Source of the DNA: Neckera pumila
Lineage: Eukaryota; Streptophyta; Bryopsida; Hypnales; Neckeraceae
NCBI GenBank assembly: GCA_963969595.1
Contig: OZ018414.1
Coordinates: 22,551,660 to 22,615,659, forward strand
DNA length: 64,000 nt
Direction: 5' to 3'
The first letter of the stretch is position 1, and each line of letters begins with the position of its first letter. Shown here piece after piece: positions 24,897-35,410 of this stretch. The translations under genes were made by a program, and so were the position numbers. Under the pieces are notes generated by a model, which saw only the letters and a program-made list of their open reading frames with translations, was not told where the DNA came from and made no database searches.

Positions 24897-25489
24897 GAGC
24901 CTATCTCCATTGGGCTCCTAGACCTCCAGAAGTGGGAGATACAGGGGGCCTCCAATGACCATCGGAGCATCAATTGGAGGTCCAGCCAGCCCTCTAGGCT
25001 CTAGTCCAAGTAAGGACCAGTTTCCATGGGAGGCTGGATCTGGAGGCCCATCCAGGGTGCCTACGGGCAACGGAAGAAAAAACTCCAGAAATCTTCCCAT
25101 TACGAACAATCCAAGAAATGAGGTCTAGCCTGATGTCCAGAACCTCCAGCATTGTTTGTGCCTTTTGTAGCGGTGGAGTCTAGAGATCCAATTCTGGACC
25201 CCCTCCAGACCCCCATGGAAACGAGCCCTAAACCGGGTTTGCAGACCTGGAGGGCCGACTGGACCCTCCACTTTTGCACAAAATGACAATTCAACAGCGA
25301 GAATTAAGGCCAGAGACATTAATGATGGTAATGATGGAGCTCAAAAAAAGTAATAACGGAGCTGCAACATGAACTTTATCCTCCAATTTCCAGATGTCCA
25401 GGACGCAACTGCAAGCACTGTTCACCTTCTGGCCCCTCCAAGCGCAGGTCTAGCTTCTGGACCTCCGATTGCTCAATGGCAACGGGCTC
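24897..25489. mobile_element. TTA-flanked PIF/Harbinger-like element, first of a tandem pair
   Basis: It starts GAGCCTATCTCCATTGGGC after TTA (24894-24896) and ends CAATGGCAACGGGCTC before the next TTA (25490-25492). Copy 2 shows the unoccupied site CAATTAGAGCATCGCC near 61.0 kb. It is strikingly GC-richer than its surroundings, and CTCCAGA/TCTGGAG motifs recur inside, some as further nested terminus-like sequences. The open frames it contains look like consequences of GC content; no transposase is recognisable. Confidence 0.8.
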
Positions 25490-25492
25490 TTA

Positions 25493-25873
25493 GAGCTTAT
25501 TGCCATTGGGCTCCTGGACCTCCAGAAATAGGAGGTTCAGGTGCTCTCCATTGAGCTCTCCATCTAGCCGGACCTTCGAATCAGACCTCCAGCCTCCAGT
25601 CCTTGCAAATCAGCTTTGCAGAGTTGGAAGACCTGGACCCTGGCCAAGAGGGGGCTTGTTTCAAGAAAAAAACAAATTTTGCGCCTTGCAGTTGTGCCAT
25701 TTTGGATGGCGAGTGCGACACATGTTGTTGGTTGACTCACTTTTTATTGTGGCTAAAGTCGGTGTAGGTCTGAGCTTCCAATGGAAACGTCTTGGATTCC
25801 TGGCTTGGATGCTTCAGCTCCTAGACGCAAGCTTCCGATTCTTGGAGGTCCAGGCCTCAATGGAGACCGGCTC
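25493..25873. mobile_element. TTA-flanked PIF/Harbinger-like element, second of the pair
   Basis: It begins GAGCTTATTGCCATTGGGC and ends CAATGGAGACCGGCTC before TTA at 25874-25876. It shares the middle TTA with the first element, so the two sit head-to-tail with a single common target trinucleotide. No transposase. Confidence 0.75.
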
Positions 25874-25876
25874 TTA

Positions 25877-27299
25877 GAGCATTGCCACCAGTTGCTCTCC
25901 ATTCTAGAGGGCACCAAGTAGTAGGGAGGCACTTCCTACCTCCGCGGAGCACTCAAGACCAGATGATCCTTTGTACCAACCACCCCTTCAAGTCCTCACT
26001 ACAGGTCTTTCCCTTCTTCTCACACCTCTCAGTACATTAATGATGGTATTTAGTGTTATCCACACTACTTGCTTTCAAAACGTTATAAATTATTACTCTT
26101 GATGAGAACTTTTACCAACTACATTCATTGTGAATCGCAACTTTGGAACACATCAATACTTATGTTCATAGTAAAAATATTCATAAAAAATAATAAGCTA
26201 TGACATTTCAAAAACAATAAGTGTAGGTAACACTATTTATCATCTTTAGTATAGCCTCTACGTTTATTACTAAGAGCATGGCCACCAACACATGCTTGAG
26301 ACGGCCTCAACAGCTCCCAACGGGCCCTTGTAGTTTTTTTCTCCCCATGGTCACTCTTGCAACATCCACTTTGAGAGCGGCCACTTGAAAAATGCACTCG
26401 GCCACTCAACAAAAGCGAGCCCTCTCAAGTGACGCAAGACTGCAAATTGTGGAGATTCTTGTTGCTAGACCTTGCTCCCTGGTTGTTTCGGGAGCAACAT
26501 GGTCGCAATAATTGGTGCAAAAGCCGCTCAAGCAAACATGTGGTCTCAAATGTAGCTCAGAGGTGGATCACAAGCTTCCAAGTGCGAGGGATGGGTGTGG
26601 TCTGCCCCCCCGCCCTCTCATTAATATTGACAACTTGATCGCCTACTCTATTGCCAAATAATTGGATGAAAGTTGCCAATACCTTCTTTGAGAATATCAC
26701 CAATGGTGGTGGTAGCAATGGCTGACCACTTAAAAAAAATTGGAGAAGGATTTGACAACTTCAATTATTTTTTTCACCACTTCAAATTGTTAGTGATGAC
26801 CCTAAAAGGACGCCACAGGTACTAAATGCCCTTGAATGGATGACAAAGAATCCTTCTATGTACAATAGAAGTGCAAATCTTCATCCTTGGAATTTTATGT
26901 GATTTATACAAGGAGAGGTCTTGCACAAGAGTTTGGCCTCTAGTGACTCCTCTTTGAGTTTTTTAAGCAAATGATTAGTACCTAATTAAAAAGGATGATT
27001 CTACAGTCAGTAAGCAGCCCTTCCTTCTAGAGTTAACCTTGAAACACTTTGACATCCATATTTTGGACAATGAACAGAGGGCTTCAAGGCATTGTTTTGT
27101 CCAACTAACTTCTCATTCATTTAATGTAATACTTGAATTTAAAAAAGACAACCTTCCTTAATTACCAAATTCATGAAATTCTAGTAAACGATCTTTTTGT
27201 ACAAAAATACAAGCAAAAATGTGCAAAAATTCAAAAAAGGATTGAGATGTTTAGGGGTTAATCCCTAACTGCTCCAACATTTGAAAAGTGGACAATGTA
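25877..27299. other. non-coding segment shared by the two duplicates
   Basis: It matches 61.0-62.34 kb closely. Several short open stretches are conserved between copies (for example around 26.43-26.64 kb and 61.33-61.74 kb), but none is open in both copies with compatible splice sites. It may be the remains of a host gene; I do not recognise it. A palindromic TTAGGGGTTAATCCCTAA lies near 27.25 kb and is kept in copy 2 near 62.30 kb. Confidence 0.4.
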
Positions 27300-27965
27300 T
27301 ACTAAAGTAGAAGGCTCGAGAATAGTTCGGGCATTAACAACCGTCCCTACAGAAGTTCCTGAAATAGTGCTTTCAATGTCTGAAATGGAACGAAGAGTAA
27401 ATGCTACAAAACTTCGGTTCTGGGTGGGTGATTTTTGACTGCTCATTAGCTAAAAAGGGTGATAGTATTGCAGGGTATTTATTATATGCGGCTTTTTTAA
27501 GAGGATGATTGAGAGTACAATTGTAATTACTGGAGTGCAGAGAATTTACATTTATAGTGGGCACTGTTTGGAATAAAAAAGAGTTGTGCGTGATTGTAAG
27601 AGGGCCATGATTTTTATAGATTGATTATATTGTCAGAAGCATTAAAGAACATGACAACATCTGAGTGGTTCAAAATTATGAGGGCATGTTTGTAGATGTC
27701 TTAGCTGTCATTTTTGGACACACTAGCGACTATTTTAGTAATATATTTTGAAAAAAAGTAAATAATTTATTGCGCCAAAACTGAAGACATAGCAGTCGCT
27801 CGAACATTTCCACAGCAAATGCACAGAGAAGGTGTGAGATCAAGATAAGAGAAGTGGGAGAATGGTAGAATTTCATCATTCCAAAAACGTACATTGCACA
27901 ATTAGTTTGAGCAATTTTTATTGACAGTAACAATAGTCTCTTGAGCTTAGACTTGGTACAGGAAC

Positions 27966-30188
27966 ATGAGTAAAACCAGTAACTCAGAAGGAAGTGATGG
28001 AGATGGAGAGAGTTGGCAAAGGAAGAGAGATTGGGGAAGTAGCCAATCTGACTATTGTGAGGATGAAGACAAATTCGAAGGACATTGTAGGGATGAAGAT
28101 GAATCAGCAGGAGAGCAAAATGAAGAACTATTTACGCGGGCTAGAATGGAAGAGCAAAAGCAGTGGATGGAGGAAATGAAGGCTTTTGAAATGGAGGAGA
28201 GCATGGGACTTCTTGCACACAAGGTACTTAGGAGAATTTTGCGGCCTCAACCCATGGCGAAAGGACCGTGCTGTGGAGACAATGGCGATGTCAGGGTGAC
28301 TGAGCCTGCTGATGTCGGAGGCAGTAGGTCTGGGAGTGCCGCACTAGAGGAGGCACAACGATTGTTTTTTGCAGGTAGCGACGGAGGCCTTGACTTCAGC
28401 AAAGGCGCCAGCGGTGGAAGGCCACAACAAGCAAATCGGGAGTTGCCCAAGAATCGACCCACGGATGTTGATCTCGGTGGAGGCCAAACAAGCGTGGCGC
28501 AGCAACCAACGCTGCAACGGAGGGGCCTGCCCAAGGGAAATCCAGAGATGAAATCAGTCAAAATGAAAAGCGCTGCATTTGAAGAAGGTAGCAGGAGGGC
28601 GGCAATTCTAGCAGGTACTGCTTTTCAAAGCCTTTTTACTACGCTGCCCTCAAGAGAACCTGCACATCCCAATATAGATTGTAAGATGAGGAGAAACGGA
28701 AACTGGACTGATGAAGAGCTGAAAAGCGCCATTGTAGATGTGGAAGAAGGACTCCCTATAAGATCAGCTGCTAGGAATCATGGGATTCCTGCATCCACAT
28801 TAAGAGGTCACTTGTATGGCACAACTGTACATAGGAGAAGAGGAAAATTAGGGATATTAACTAATGGAGAAGAAGAAGAGTTAATGGAGTATTTGATTAA
28901 AATGCAAAAGCTGGGTTTTCCTTTAACCATAAGTCAGCTGAGAGAGAAAGTGGGTATCCTTACACAAACAAGAGTGACTCCTTTCAAGGACGGGGTGCCT
29001 AGCCCAGGTTGGATAAAATGCTTCAAGAGGAGACATCTAGAGCTGTCTATAAAAAAAGCTCAAGCCCTAGAACTGAACAAGGCCAAAAATCTAAATCTAG
29101 AATCAGTTGGAACTTTCTATGATAATCTACAACGGCTGTATGATGCACACAATTACAAATCTAATCACATTTGGAATTGCGACGAAAGTGGCGCTCAAGC
29201 TGGCAAAGGAGGGGGAGCATTTGTTATAGCTAGAAGAGGGTCACATAATGTACACATGGTTACTCCTGATCAAAGGGAGCGGTTGTCTGTGTTATCATGC
29301 ATCAATGCAAGAGGTGAGTCCCTACCCAATTTTTACATTTTCAAAGGAAAGAAGGAGCAAAGAAATTACTTGCTGAAAATCGGAGAAAGGGGAGCTGTAA
29401 TGGTGATGCAGAAGAAAGCTTGGATGACACATCTGCTATTCAGGTGCTGGATGACCCATTTCCTGTTCACGCTTTCAAAAAAGTATAGTATCAGTCCAAC
29501 CAACAGGCACTTGCTTATATTAGATGGACACACTTCACATGTCACATTGGAGGTTATAAAATTAGCTGTAGCAAAGGGGTTAGATTTACTAACATTTCCC
29601 TCACATACATCCCACGCTATGAAACCACTAGATGTAACTTGCTTTAAACCATTTAAACTTTATTTTAGGGCCTACCGAGATAAGTGGTCTGATAGCCATA
29701 AAGGTAAAGTGCCAGAGAAAGATGATCTAGCAGTCTGGGTTTCTCATGGCCTGAAAAGAGCTTTGAGTATAAAAAATATAACCAAGGGTTTCATGACTAC
29801 TGGCATTTATCCAACAAACCCACATGCTATGGACTCTAAGATGGGACCAAGTGAGGTTTATGAGAGGAGAGGCAACCAAGTTCATGGAGGTCTTAAAGGT
29901 AATGTAACAGAAAGTCAGGCCAATTTACAACTAGAGCCTTGGGAAATTCAAGAAATTTGGGAAGAGGAGGTAGAAGACCTACCCCACTACCAACAATACT
30001 ATGTAGAGATTGACAGTGAAGACAATCAAGAGGTGGAGAGACAGATGGTAGTGGAAGTGCAAGTGATGGAGGACAAGACACAGCTGAACTTCATTATGAT
30101 GGAGGTAAACAAGCATTTTCAGAACTTTTGGAACTACCACGTGTGCAGATTCCTCATACATCAAAGAGAAGAGTGGAGCCACAGATAG
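27966..30188 (+). CDS. pogo/Tigger-like DDE transposase (CENP-B-type HTH + DDE_1)
   Basis: A 740-residue ORF starts with ATG. Residues 1-235 are an acidic, then Gly/Pro-rich N-terminal extension unusual for this family; GTACTTAGG near 28222 and TAGCAG near 28615 could bound an intron that would remove much of it. From about 246 (NWTDEELKSAI) there is a psq-type helix-turn-helix, then a CENP-B-like DNA-binding domain (ISQLREKVGI, GWIKCFKRRH). The DDE_1 catalytic core shows D406 in WNCDESG, D520 in LILDGHTSH and D556 in KPLDVTCF, with 35 residues between the last two. The product would bind the TIRs and cut and paste the element in the nucleus. The ORF runs out of the conserved frame near 30.09 kb, so the predicted last ~35 residues are not family-like. 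Confidence 0.88.
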   Translation: MSKTSNSEGSDGDGESWQRKRDWGSSQSDYCEDEDKFEGHCRDEDESAGEQNEELFTRARMEEQKQWMEEMKAFEMEESMGLLAHKVLRRILRPQPMAKGPCCGDNGDVRVTEPADVGGSRSGSAALEEAQRLFFAGSDGGLDFSKGASGGRPQQANRELPKNRPTDVDLGGGQTSVAQQPTLQRRGLPKGNPEMKSVKMKSAAFEEGSRRAAILAGTAFQSLFTTLPSREPAHPNIDCKMRRNGNWTDEELKSAIVDVEEGLPIRSAARNHGIPASTLRGHLYGTTVHRRRGKLGILTNGEEEELMEYLIKMQKLGFPLTISQLREKVGILTQTRVTPFKDGVPSPGWIKCFKRRHLELSIKKAQALELNKAKNLNLESVGTFYDNLQRLYDAHNYKSNHIWNCDESGAQAGKGGGAFVIARRGSHNVHMVTPDQRERLSVLSCINARGESLPNFYIFKGKKEQRNYLLKIGERGAVMVMQKKAWMTHLLFRCWMTHFLFTLSKKYSISPTNRHLLILDGHTSHVTLEVIKLAVAKGLDLLTFPSHTSHAMKPLDVTCFKPFKLYFRAYRDKWSDSHKGKVPEKDDLAVWVSHGLKRALSIKNITKGFMTTGIYPTNPHAMDSKMGPSEVYERRGNQVHGGLKGNVTESQANLQLEPWEIQEIWEEEVEDLPHYQQYYVEIDSEDNQEVERQMVVEVQVMEDKTQLNFIMMEVNKHFQNFWNYHVCRFLIHQREEWSHR

Positions 30189-30634
30189 ATTACCACAAAT
30201 CCATACTCCTAACTGAAGAGTCCCACTTGAGGAATCTTGAAGATGTAGCAAAGAAACAAGAAGAAGCTGCAGAAGAGCAGGAGAGGAGAAGGTTAGAAAA
30301 AGAGGCCACCAAAGAACAACGAGCAAAGGAAAAATAAGAGAAGCCGAAAGCAAAGGAACTTCGAGCAAAGGTGGCCATATCAAAGAAAAAACACAAAGAA
30401 CTCTGGAGTGCCAAGAATGTTAGAGCTCTAGGGGAGCAGCTGCATGCTGCCATACGGCAAAACGCACTAGTGGCAGGCTATAGACCACCATATTGCGGAG
30501 TTATTCCTCCAATATGCAAGGAGAATCAAAGATTGGCAATACTAAGGAGGAGAATGAAGAAGAAAGGGGAGGACACGAGCAGCTTACCTCCTCCACACAA
30601 TGTATGGCCGCAGATGATGACTAGTTTTGGGTAG
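30086..30634 (+). pseudogene. frameshifted C-terminal tail of the transposase
   Basis: In a shifted frame the sequence reads LPRVQIPHTSKRRVEPQIDY followed by a Lys/Glu/Arg-rich coiled stretch (KKQEEAAEEQERRRLEKEA), the usual acidic-basic tail of Tigger-like transposases. A TAA stop at 30335-30337 splits it, and the same frame resumes to 30634. One indel near 30.085 kb and one nonsense change would therefore separate this tail from the main ORF, unless an intron removes the fault. Confidence 0.6.
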
Positions 30635-30790
30635 GAACACATGCAACAAGGACAAACTTCATTTTTCAATGGCTTCCAGCCAGGTTTCGGGCAGTAGATG
30701 CAGCGAACAGGGCCTTGGATTCCCAGCGGCTTCCAGCCAAGCTTCAGGAAATACATGCAACAGACAACGCCTTGGGTCTCCAGCAGCATG
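30630..30790. repeat. ~57-bp minisatellite within the pogo element
   Basis: Two to three imperfect copies of a unit containing GGCTTCCAGCCA, CATGCAACA and GGCCTTGG are spaced about 57 bp apart. Confidence 0.6.
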
Positions 30791-31114
30791 GATCCATGTT
30801 CAAGTGGACAGAATCAGAACACCTTCAATGCCTTCACGGGAGTGTCAACTGTCACAACAAATGGAGAAGGTGTAAGTTCCTACGAACCCCAACTATACTA
30901 CAAAACAGGATGACATTGACGTGCAACATGTACATAGGGTAAATGGGAAGAAAACTTACCGGCATTAATGAAAACCTCAGGTGTACAGTGAGTGCCACTC
31001 GCCAGCCTTGGCATCTGCAGAAGAAGGAAGCCACTACGGGAGTTAGTAGGAACGGGTATAGAACAAAAGAGCAACAAAAACAATAGCAAGGGGAGAAGAG
31101 GAAGTACCTGCTTC

Positions 31115-31365
31115 CGATGAAGGGAGGACCTCAGGCTGCTGATGAAAGGAGCCTCCTCCACCGCAGCATCGGACCTCAGCACCGCAGGCTGCTGATGAAG
31201 GGAGCCTCCTCCATCGTCCGCAGCATCGGACCTCAGCACCTCAGCTGTATCGAACCTCAACACCGCAGCATCCGATCTCAGGTAGAAGCATTGAAGCATC
31301 GGATCTCAGGTCGCAGCATTGGACCTCACCGTCCGCAGCATCGCAGCACCGCAACATCAGATTCA
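31115..31365. repeat. GC-rich minisatellite (GCAGCATCGGACCTCAGCACC)n-like, within the pogo element
   Basis: Repeated blocks GGCTGCTGATGAA, GGAGCCTCCTCCA and GCATCGGACCTCAGCACC recur at about 69-bp and shorter spacing, with CATCGGATCTCAG variants. Both strands are open in parts, but the frames reflect the repeat. Confidence 0.7.
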
Positions 31366-32403
31366 AGCCTCAAGCTCACCTCAGGCGTCTTTTATCATTT
31401 GCTTGATTGATGAGGTCGCCGTGCTTCTTCTGCACTGCTGCAAATGCACTCCCACTTTAGGAAGACGACGTCCTGGAATGCTAACTACAGATGAAAGCAG
31501 AAGGTGTAAGAAGAAAAGCTACAAGGTGGATCAGGGCACGTGAACCTCCGCCAGGCAGCGAACAAGTGCTTTGAGGTGGAGCTCCAGTCTGATACTTATC
31601 CCTCCGATGCCATGAATTTCTTGCAGATGAGCGCGCGTTTTTTCAATTCAAAAAAGAGCAACGAACTGGCAATGCAGGGAGATGCGGCGTGCAAAGCATA
31701 GACCAATTGCGCTGGAGGAGGCCGCTAACTAAACGACTACTTTTGCCATCCTTTGTCGTTGTAACAGCTACCTGGTTGACTTCTTCAAGGTTTCATGGCG
31801 ACTTCTCTTGAAGGTTGTGCAATTTTTGCGCCAACTACTCCATTTTACAATTCCTAGGTGCACAATTTCAAGCTACAAAAATGAACAATTTTGGGTGGCC
31901 TACATGGACGATTTTGGGCTTGTCAGGGTATGCTTTAGCAGTGATTCAGGTTTGCATTGGCGGACTTTTGACACGGAATGTAAATCATGTCCAGTCCGTT
32001 CTTATTGGCAGGGAACTACATAAATAAATTGTTAGCATTTACATTGCTTACATTATGCATCCCCATGATGTATTGTTGCATATGAAGTGGGCAGATTTAG
32101 ATACTGACCTGAATTTAAAGAGAATCTTATGCATGAGTTTATGCACATACTTGCTCTATTGTAAGAGATGTTTTAATTCATTACTATTCTAGCCTACAAA
32201 CAGAAATAGCGGCCTATAGGGCTTCCACTTCAAAAATCCATATTAAATTCATTCTGACTCCGAAAATTATGACTAAAATCTCCTTTGAATTTTCTTTCAT
32301 TTCTCTTTGTAGCAAAAATATTTTGAAATTCTTCTCATGCATTCATTTCTTCACAGAGGGCTGTTTTTCCTTAAATGGTCGGTTCTTGAGCCTTCTACCA
32401 AAG

Positions 32404-32657
32404 TATGTGACCGGCTCAACACAACCCAAGCAATTGATTTAATGAAAAACTGTAGAAGTGAAGTACTGCATATCAATCAACATTTGCTAAAACAATTGCA
32501 AGCCCAGAGCAAAGACAAAGAACAGTTTATACAATCTTATCTCGGAGACTCACAATCGCATTATGACTTACAACTCATTTTGAGCAACAACGATAGAAGC
32601 ACATTCTCACCAACAATCATCCACCAACGAACCTTTATAACTTCATACCTTTTGTAG
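32404..32657 (+). pseudogene. conserved ORF fragment of unknown function, copy 1
   Basis: From the right end of the pogo element this frame (LMKNCRSEVLHINQHLL, then SYLGDSQSHYDLQL) matches the 111-codon ORF at 62341-62676 with about ten substitutions. The upstream part present in copy 2 is replaced here by transposon sequence. The family is not recognised. Similarity may reflect only the recent duplication and not coding constraint. Confidence 0.35.
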
Positions 32658-35410
32658 TTGAAATCCAAATAAGTCATTCTATGGTGCATTGAAATCCTCG
32701 TTGATTTGCTAGCAAGAATTTTCTTTAAACGCAATCATTCTAACAATTGAAACTGTGTTTGCATGTAAGGTAAATACAGCTAAATCCAACACCTTCCTAA
32801 AATCAGTGGCTACATATTCCTGCCTAAATTATACTCATTCTAACTAGTCATGAGAGTCTAGTGTAAGTTAATATTTAAATTACCTAATTCTAGCTCTTTA
32901 AAAATTCACAATTTATTTGTACAGTGTCCAAAACATGCATACTAAGAGAATCTAGAATTTCCTTTAGACTATCAACAAGTGAATGTATAGAGGGGGACTA
33001 GAGGGCAGTTCCATGTGGAAATTGGTGTGGGTGCTGTAGATATTTGTTGGAACATGAATTAGGCATATTTGGATGGGGAGTTGATGAGCTAGCAACCCAC
33101 CATTGGTTGTTGATGGTATGATACTACATGGGATATGGTATAATAAGTTAGCATCCTCTCGGAAAAGTAAACCACCTTCTTTCCAACCTCAAAAATTTAA
33201 GATAAGAGCGCCTAAAGGTGTTGGAATAAAGGTTTGAGCATGGTTTCACACTATCGGGCACATTATTGAATTGTAAAGTCTTTGTTGGATTTTGTTGGCA
33301 GTCAAAAGGGGATTTTAAATTCTTTTGGAATGCTTTTTTTGGAGCTAATGTACATTAATAATTAATTTCAAAGTTATTAGAAATAATATATCCAAAATTG
33401 ACCATAGGCTCTCTTGACTAGAGGTTGTACATTTTAGGCAATAACATACATTGGACAGTTAGGCAACCAACTTAGTCACAATTAGCTGGTGCTATTGAAA
33501 ATAAAATCATTTATTTTCATAACTATCCAAAATTTCTTTTTAGAACAAGATTTTTTCCAAAAATAACACAAAATGAATTAACTTTTGAGGTCCAATTGTC
33601 TCTTTGGGAAACAAATGAAAGTTTGAATAGGTTTCTATGATCTCAAATTTTTGGGTGACTTTTTTGAAAACTCTTTATCAAAATAGAATAACACATTTGC
33701 TTATTGGAAAATTATTGGAATTTATTTGGTGCCCAAGAGCAAAAGTTCTGCCATCTTAGGTAAAAATTTGAACTCATTAGGTAGCTGGCAAAGAAATCTC
33801 CAAAAACTTAAAATAAAAAAAGTAAAAATGCATTTCTCATAGATTGGATTTTGTTCTACACGGAAAGCTCTAGTTTTTTTCATTTGGACAAGTGATGAGA
33901 AAGCTACAGAGCATCTTGTTTTGCAGGCAATTAAAGCATCTCACTAGAAGAGAAGTGTGTTGGTAAAATCTGTTAGAAGTGGGGTTTTCAACAAAATCTA
34001 GTTGATGTTTTTTTGTTATAAACAAAACTTGTTGGTTTCAACACTTTTGGAACACAAAAATAGATTATAAACATGATTCTCAATGTAAGAGTACCATGTT
34101 GATTGTGTTGAAAACTATATTTGTAACTTGTTTTTGCATTGAAGAGTTCTTGGTACCAACATGTTTTGATTCTAACACAAAAAACATTAGCTAGATTTTG
34201 TTGAGAGTTTGTTGAAAGTAAAGCAATTTTCTTCTAGTGTATTCTTTATGAATTAACGTATTAGATTTGTTTTTGAGCTCAGTTTTCACGTTTCTTCAAA
34301 AAAGAGGTTCTACAAGCTTAACTTTAATTGGTAGACCAATCTCATCAATGGTATTAGTGTGTTTTAATTCCATCTTAGAACTATTAAGAATTTAGTTTTT
34401 TCCTCTATCTTGCACCTACTTATACTTAACAAATTCTTTAAGTAAACCCTAAAGCCCCTTTCTCCCCTTAGGAGACAAAATGGATTGTGGGCAAGCTCCT
34501 AAGGGCTCAATGTTTTTCATGATTTTTTAACTTTTTGTGAAGATAGAAAAGTATATTTATTTAGCTTTACAATAATATAGTTTTTATTTCAAACGATGCC
34601 AAGGAGCAAAAGTTTTGGCACAAGAAGTCTGTTTTTAGAAACAAAAATTAAAAAAATTTGTTTCTCATAGATTTTAATCTTATCTACATGGAAAGCTTTG
34701 ATTCATTCCATTTGCAATTATTATGTAAAAGTTATAGACAATCTTGTTTTTTGAGCAATCAAAGCATCTTCTCAAAAAGAAAAATTTGTAGGATTCATTT
34801 TTCAACCGAATTTTCACAATTTTTCCAAAAAAATAGGATCACAAGGTTAAAAACTTCTACTAGAAAAATTCCACCATTGAAATTAGTGTGTCTCAATTCC
34901 ATCTTTGAGCTATTAATGATTTAAATTTTCCTTCAATCTTGAGCTTACTTCTGTTTAACCCCTAAAGTTCCTTGACTATATTCTCACCAAAGATGCTCCA
35001 AAATTGCCATTTCTAATACAAGTACCAAATTTTCGATAAATATCATTTTTGAACACATGTAACCATAGGATCCTATAGTACTCTGGTTTGAAAATGTGTG
35101 GAAAAAATTTCAGAAATTTCCATCGTGTAGATTGGAAGATATTAGTGTTTGAAGTGCCCGTTGAAGTGGCAAAAGTCCTCTTTTGGGCCCTTTCAAGTCA
35201 TTGGGGAGTGTAAGTCTTTCAAATCATTGGGGAATAGCTAAATGAACCATCACTTGATAGATAAAATATCCAACATGGAATAATTTAGGTGATTATAGGT
35301 TCTCACTCAGGAGAAGGCAACATGAACGAAAAGAGTTCACTGGAGGGTCTGGAGAAGACAAAGTTGTGAAATAACGCATGATAGAGCCAACAACAAACCA
35401 CTAATATGGT
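32658..35410. repeat. non-coding DNA with copies of the 'AACCCCTAAAG' dispersed repeat
   Basis: No gene seen. Related phrases recur: GGAGCAAAAGTT, then a TCTACATGGAAAGCTTTGATT-like stretch, then ATCTTGTTTTTNNNGCAATCAAAGCATCTTCT. They occur near 33.73-33.95 and 34.60-34.78 kb here, and also near 22.1-22.3, 53.8-54.0 and 63.7-63.9 kb. AACCCCTAAAG-type ends occur near 34.44 and 34.96 kb. The part up to 34.33 kb is in the segmental duplication. Confidence 0.6.

Larger units (their letters stand above)
27302..32403 (+). mobile_element. pogo/Tigger-type DNA transposon (5.1 kb)
   Basis: The ends carry inverted repeats with the core GTAGAAGGCTC (27307-27317 and 32388-32398, inverted), extendable to a TA on each side (27300-27301, 32404-32405), as for the Tc1/mariner superfamily. 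Inside are a 740-codon DDE_1 transposase ORF, a broken C-terminal continuation and two GC-rich minisatellites. Copy 2 of the duplication lacks it; there about 100 bp of other sequence (62.35-62.45 kb) bridge the flanks, so a small deletion accompanied insertion or occurred later. Exact end bases are uncertain because the outer 5-6 bp of the TIR are imperfect. Confidence 0.8.
14585..34334. repeat. segmental duplication, copy 1
   Basis: This block matches 49.78 kb to the window end in the same order and orientation: the VWA/Cache gene, the 23.28-23.66 kb stretch (57.89-58.26), the 24.16-24.5 kb stretch (60.61-60.85), the 24.78-24.9 kb stretch (60.87-61.0), the 26.2-27.3 kb stretch (61.17-62.35), and 32.4-34.33 kb (62.46-64.0). 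Homology starts near GGCTTACACTAAACTG just beyond the gene's 3' end. Differences are mostly clean insertions of transposons in one copy or the other. Offset is about 35-37 kb at the gene. Confidence 0.9.

Noticed and set aside
25369..25877. Plus-strand ORFs of 61 and 125 codons
   Set aside because: They lie inside the GC-rich TTA-flanked elements; frames cross element boundaries and match no family.
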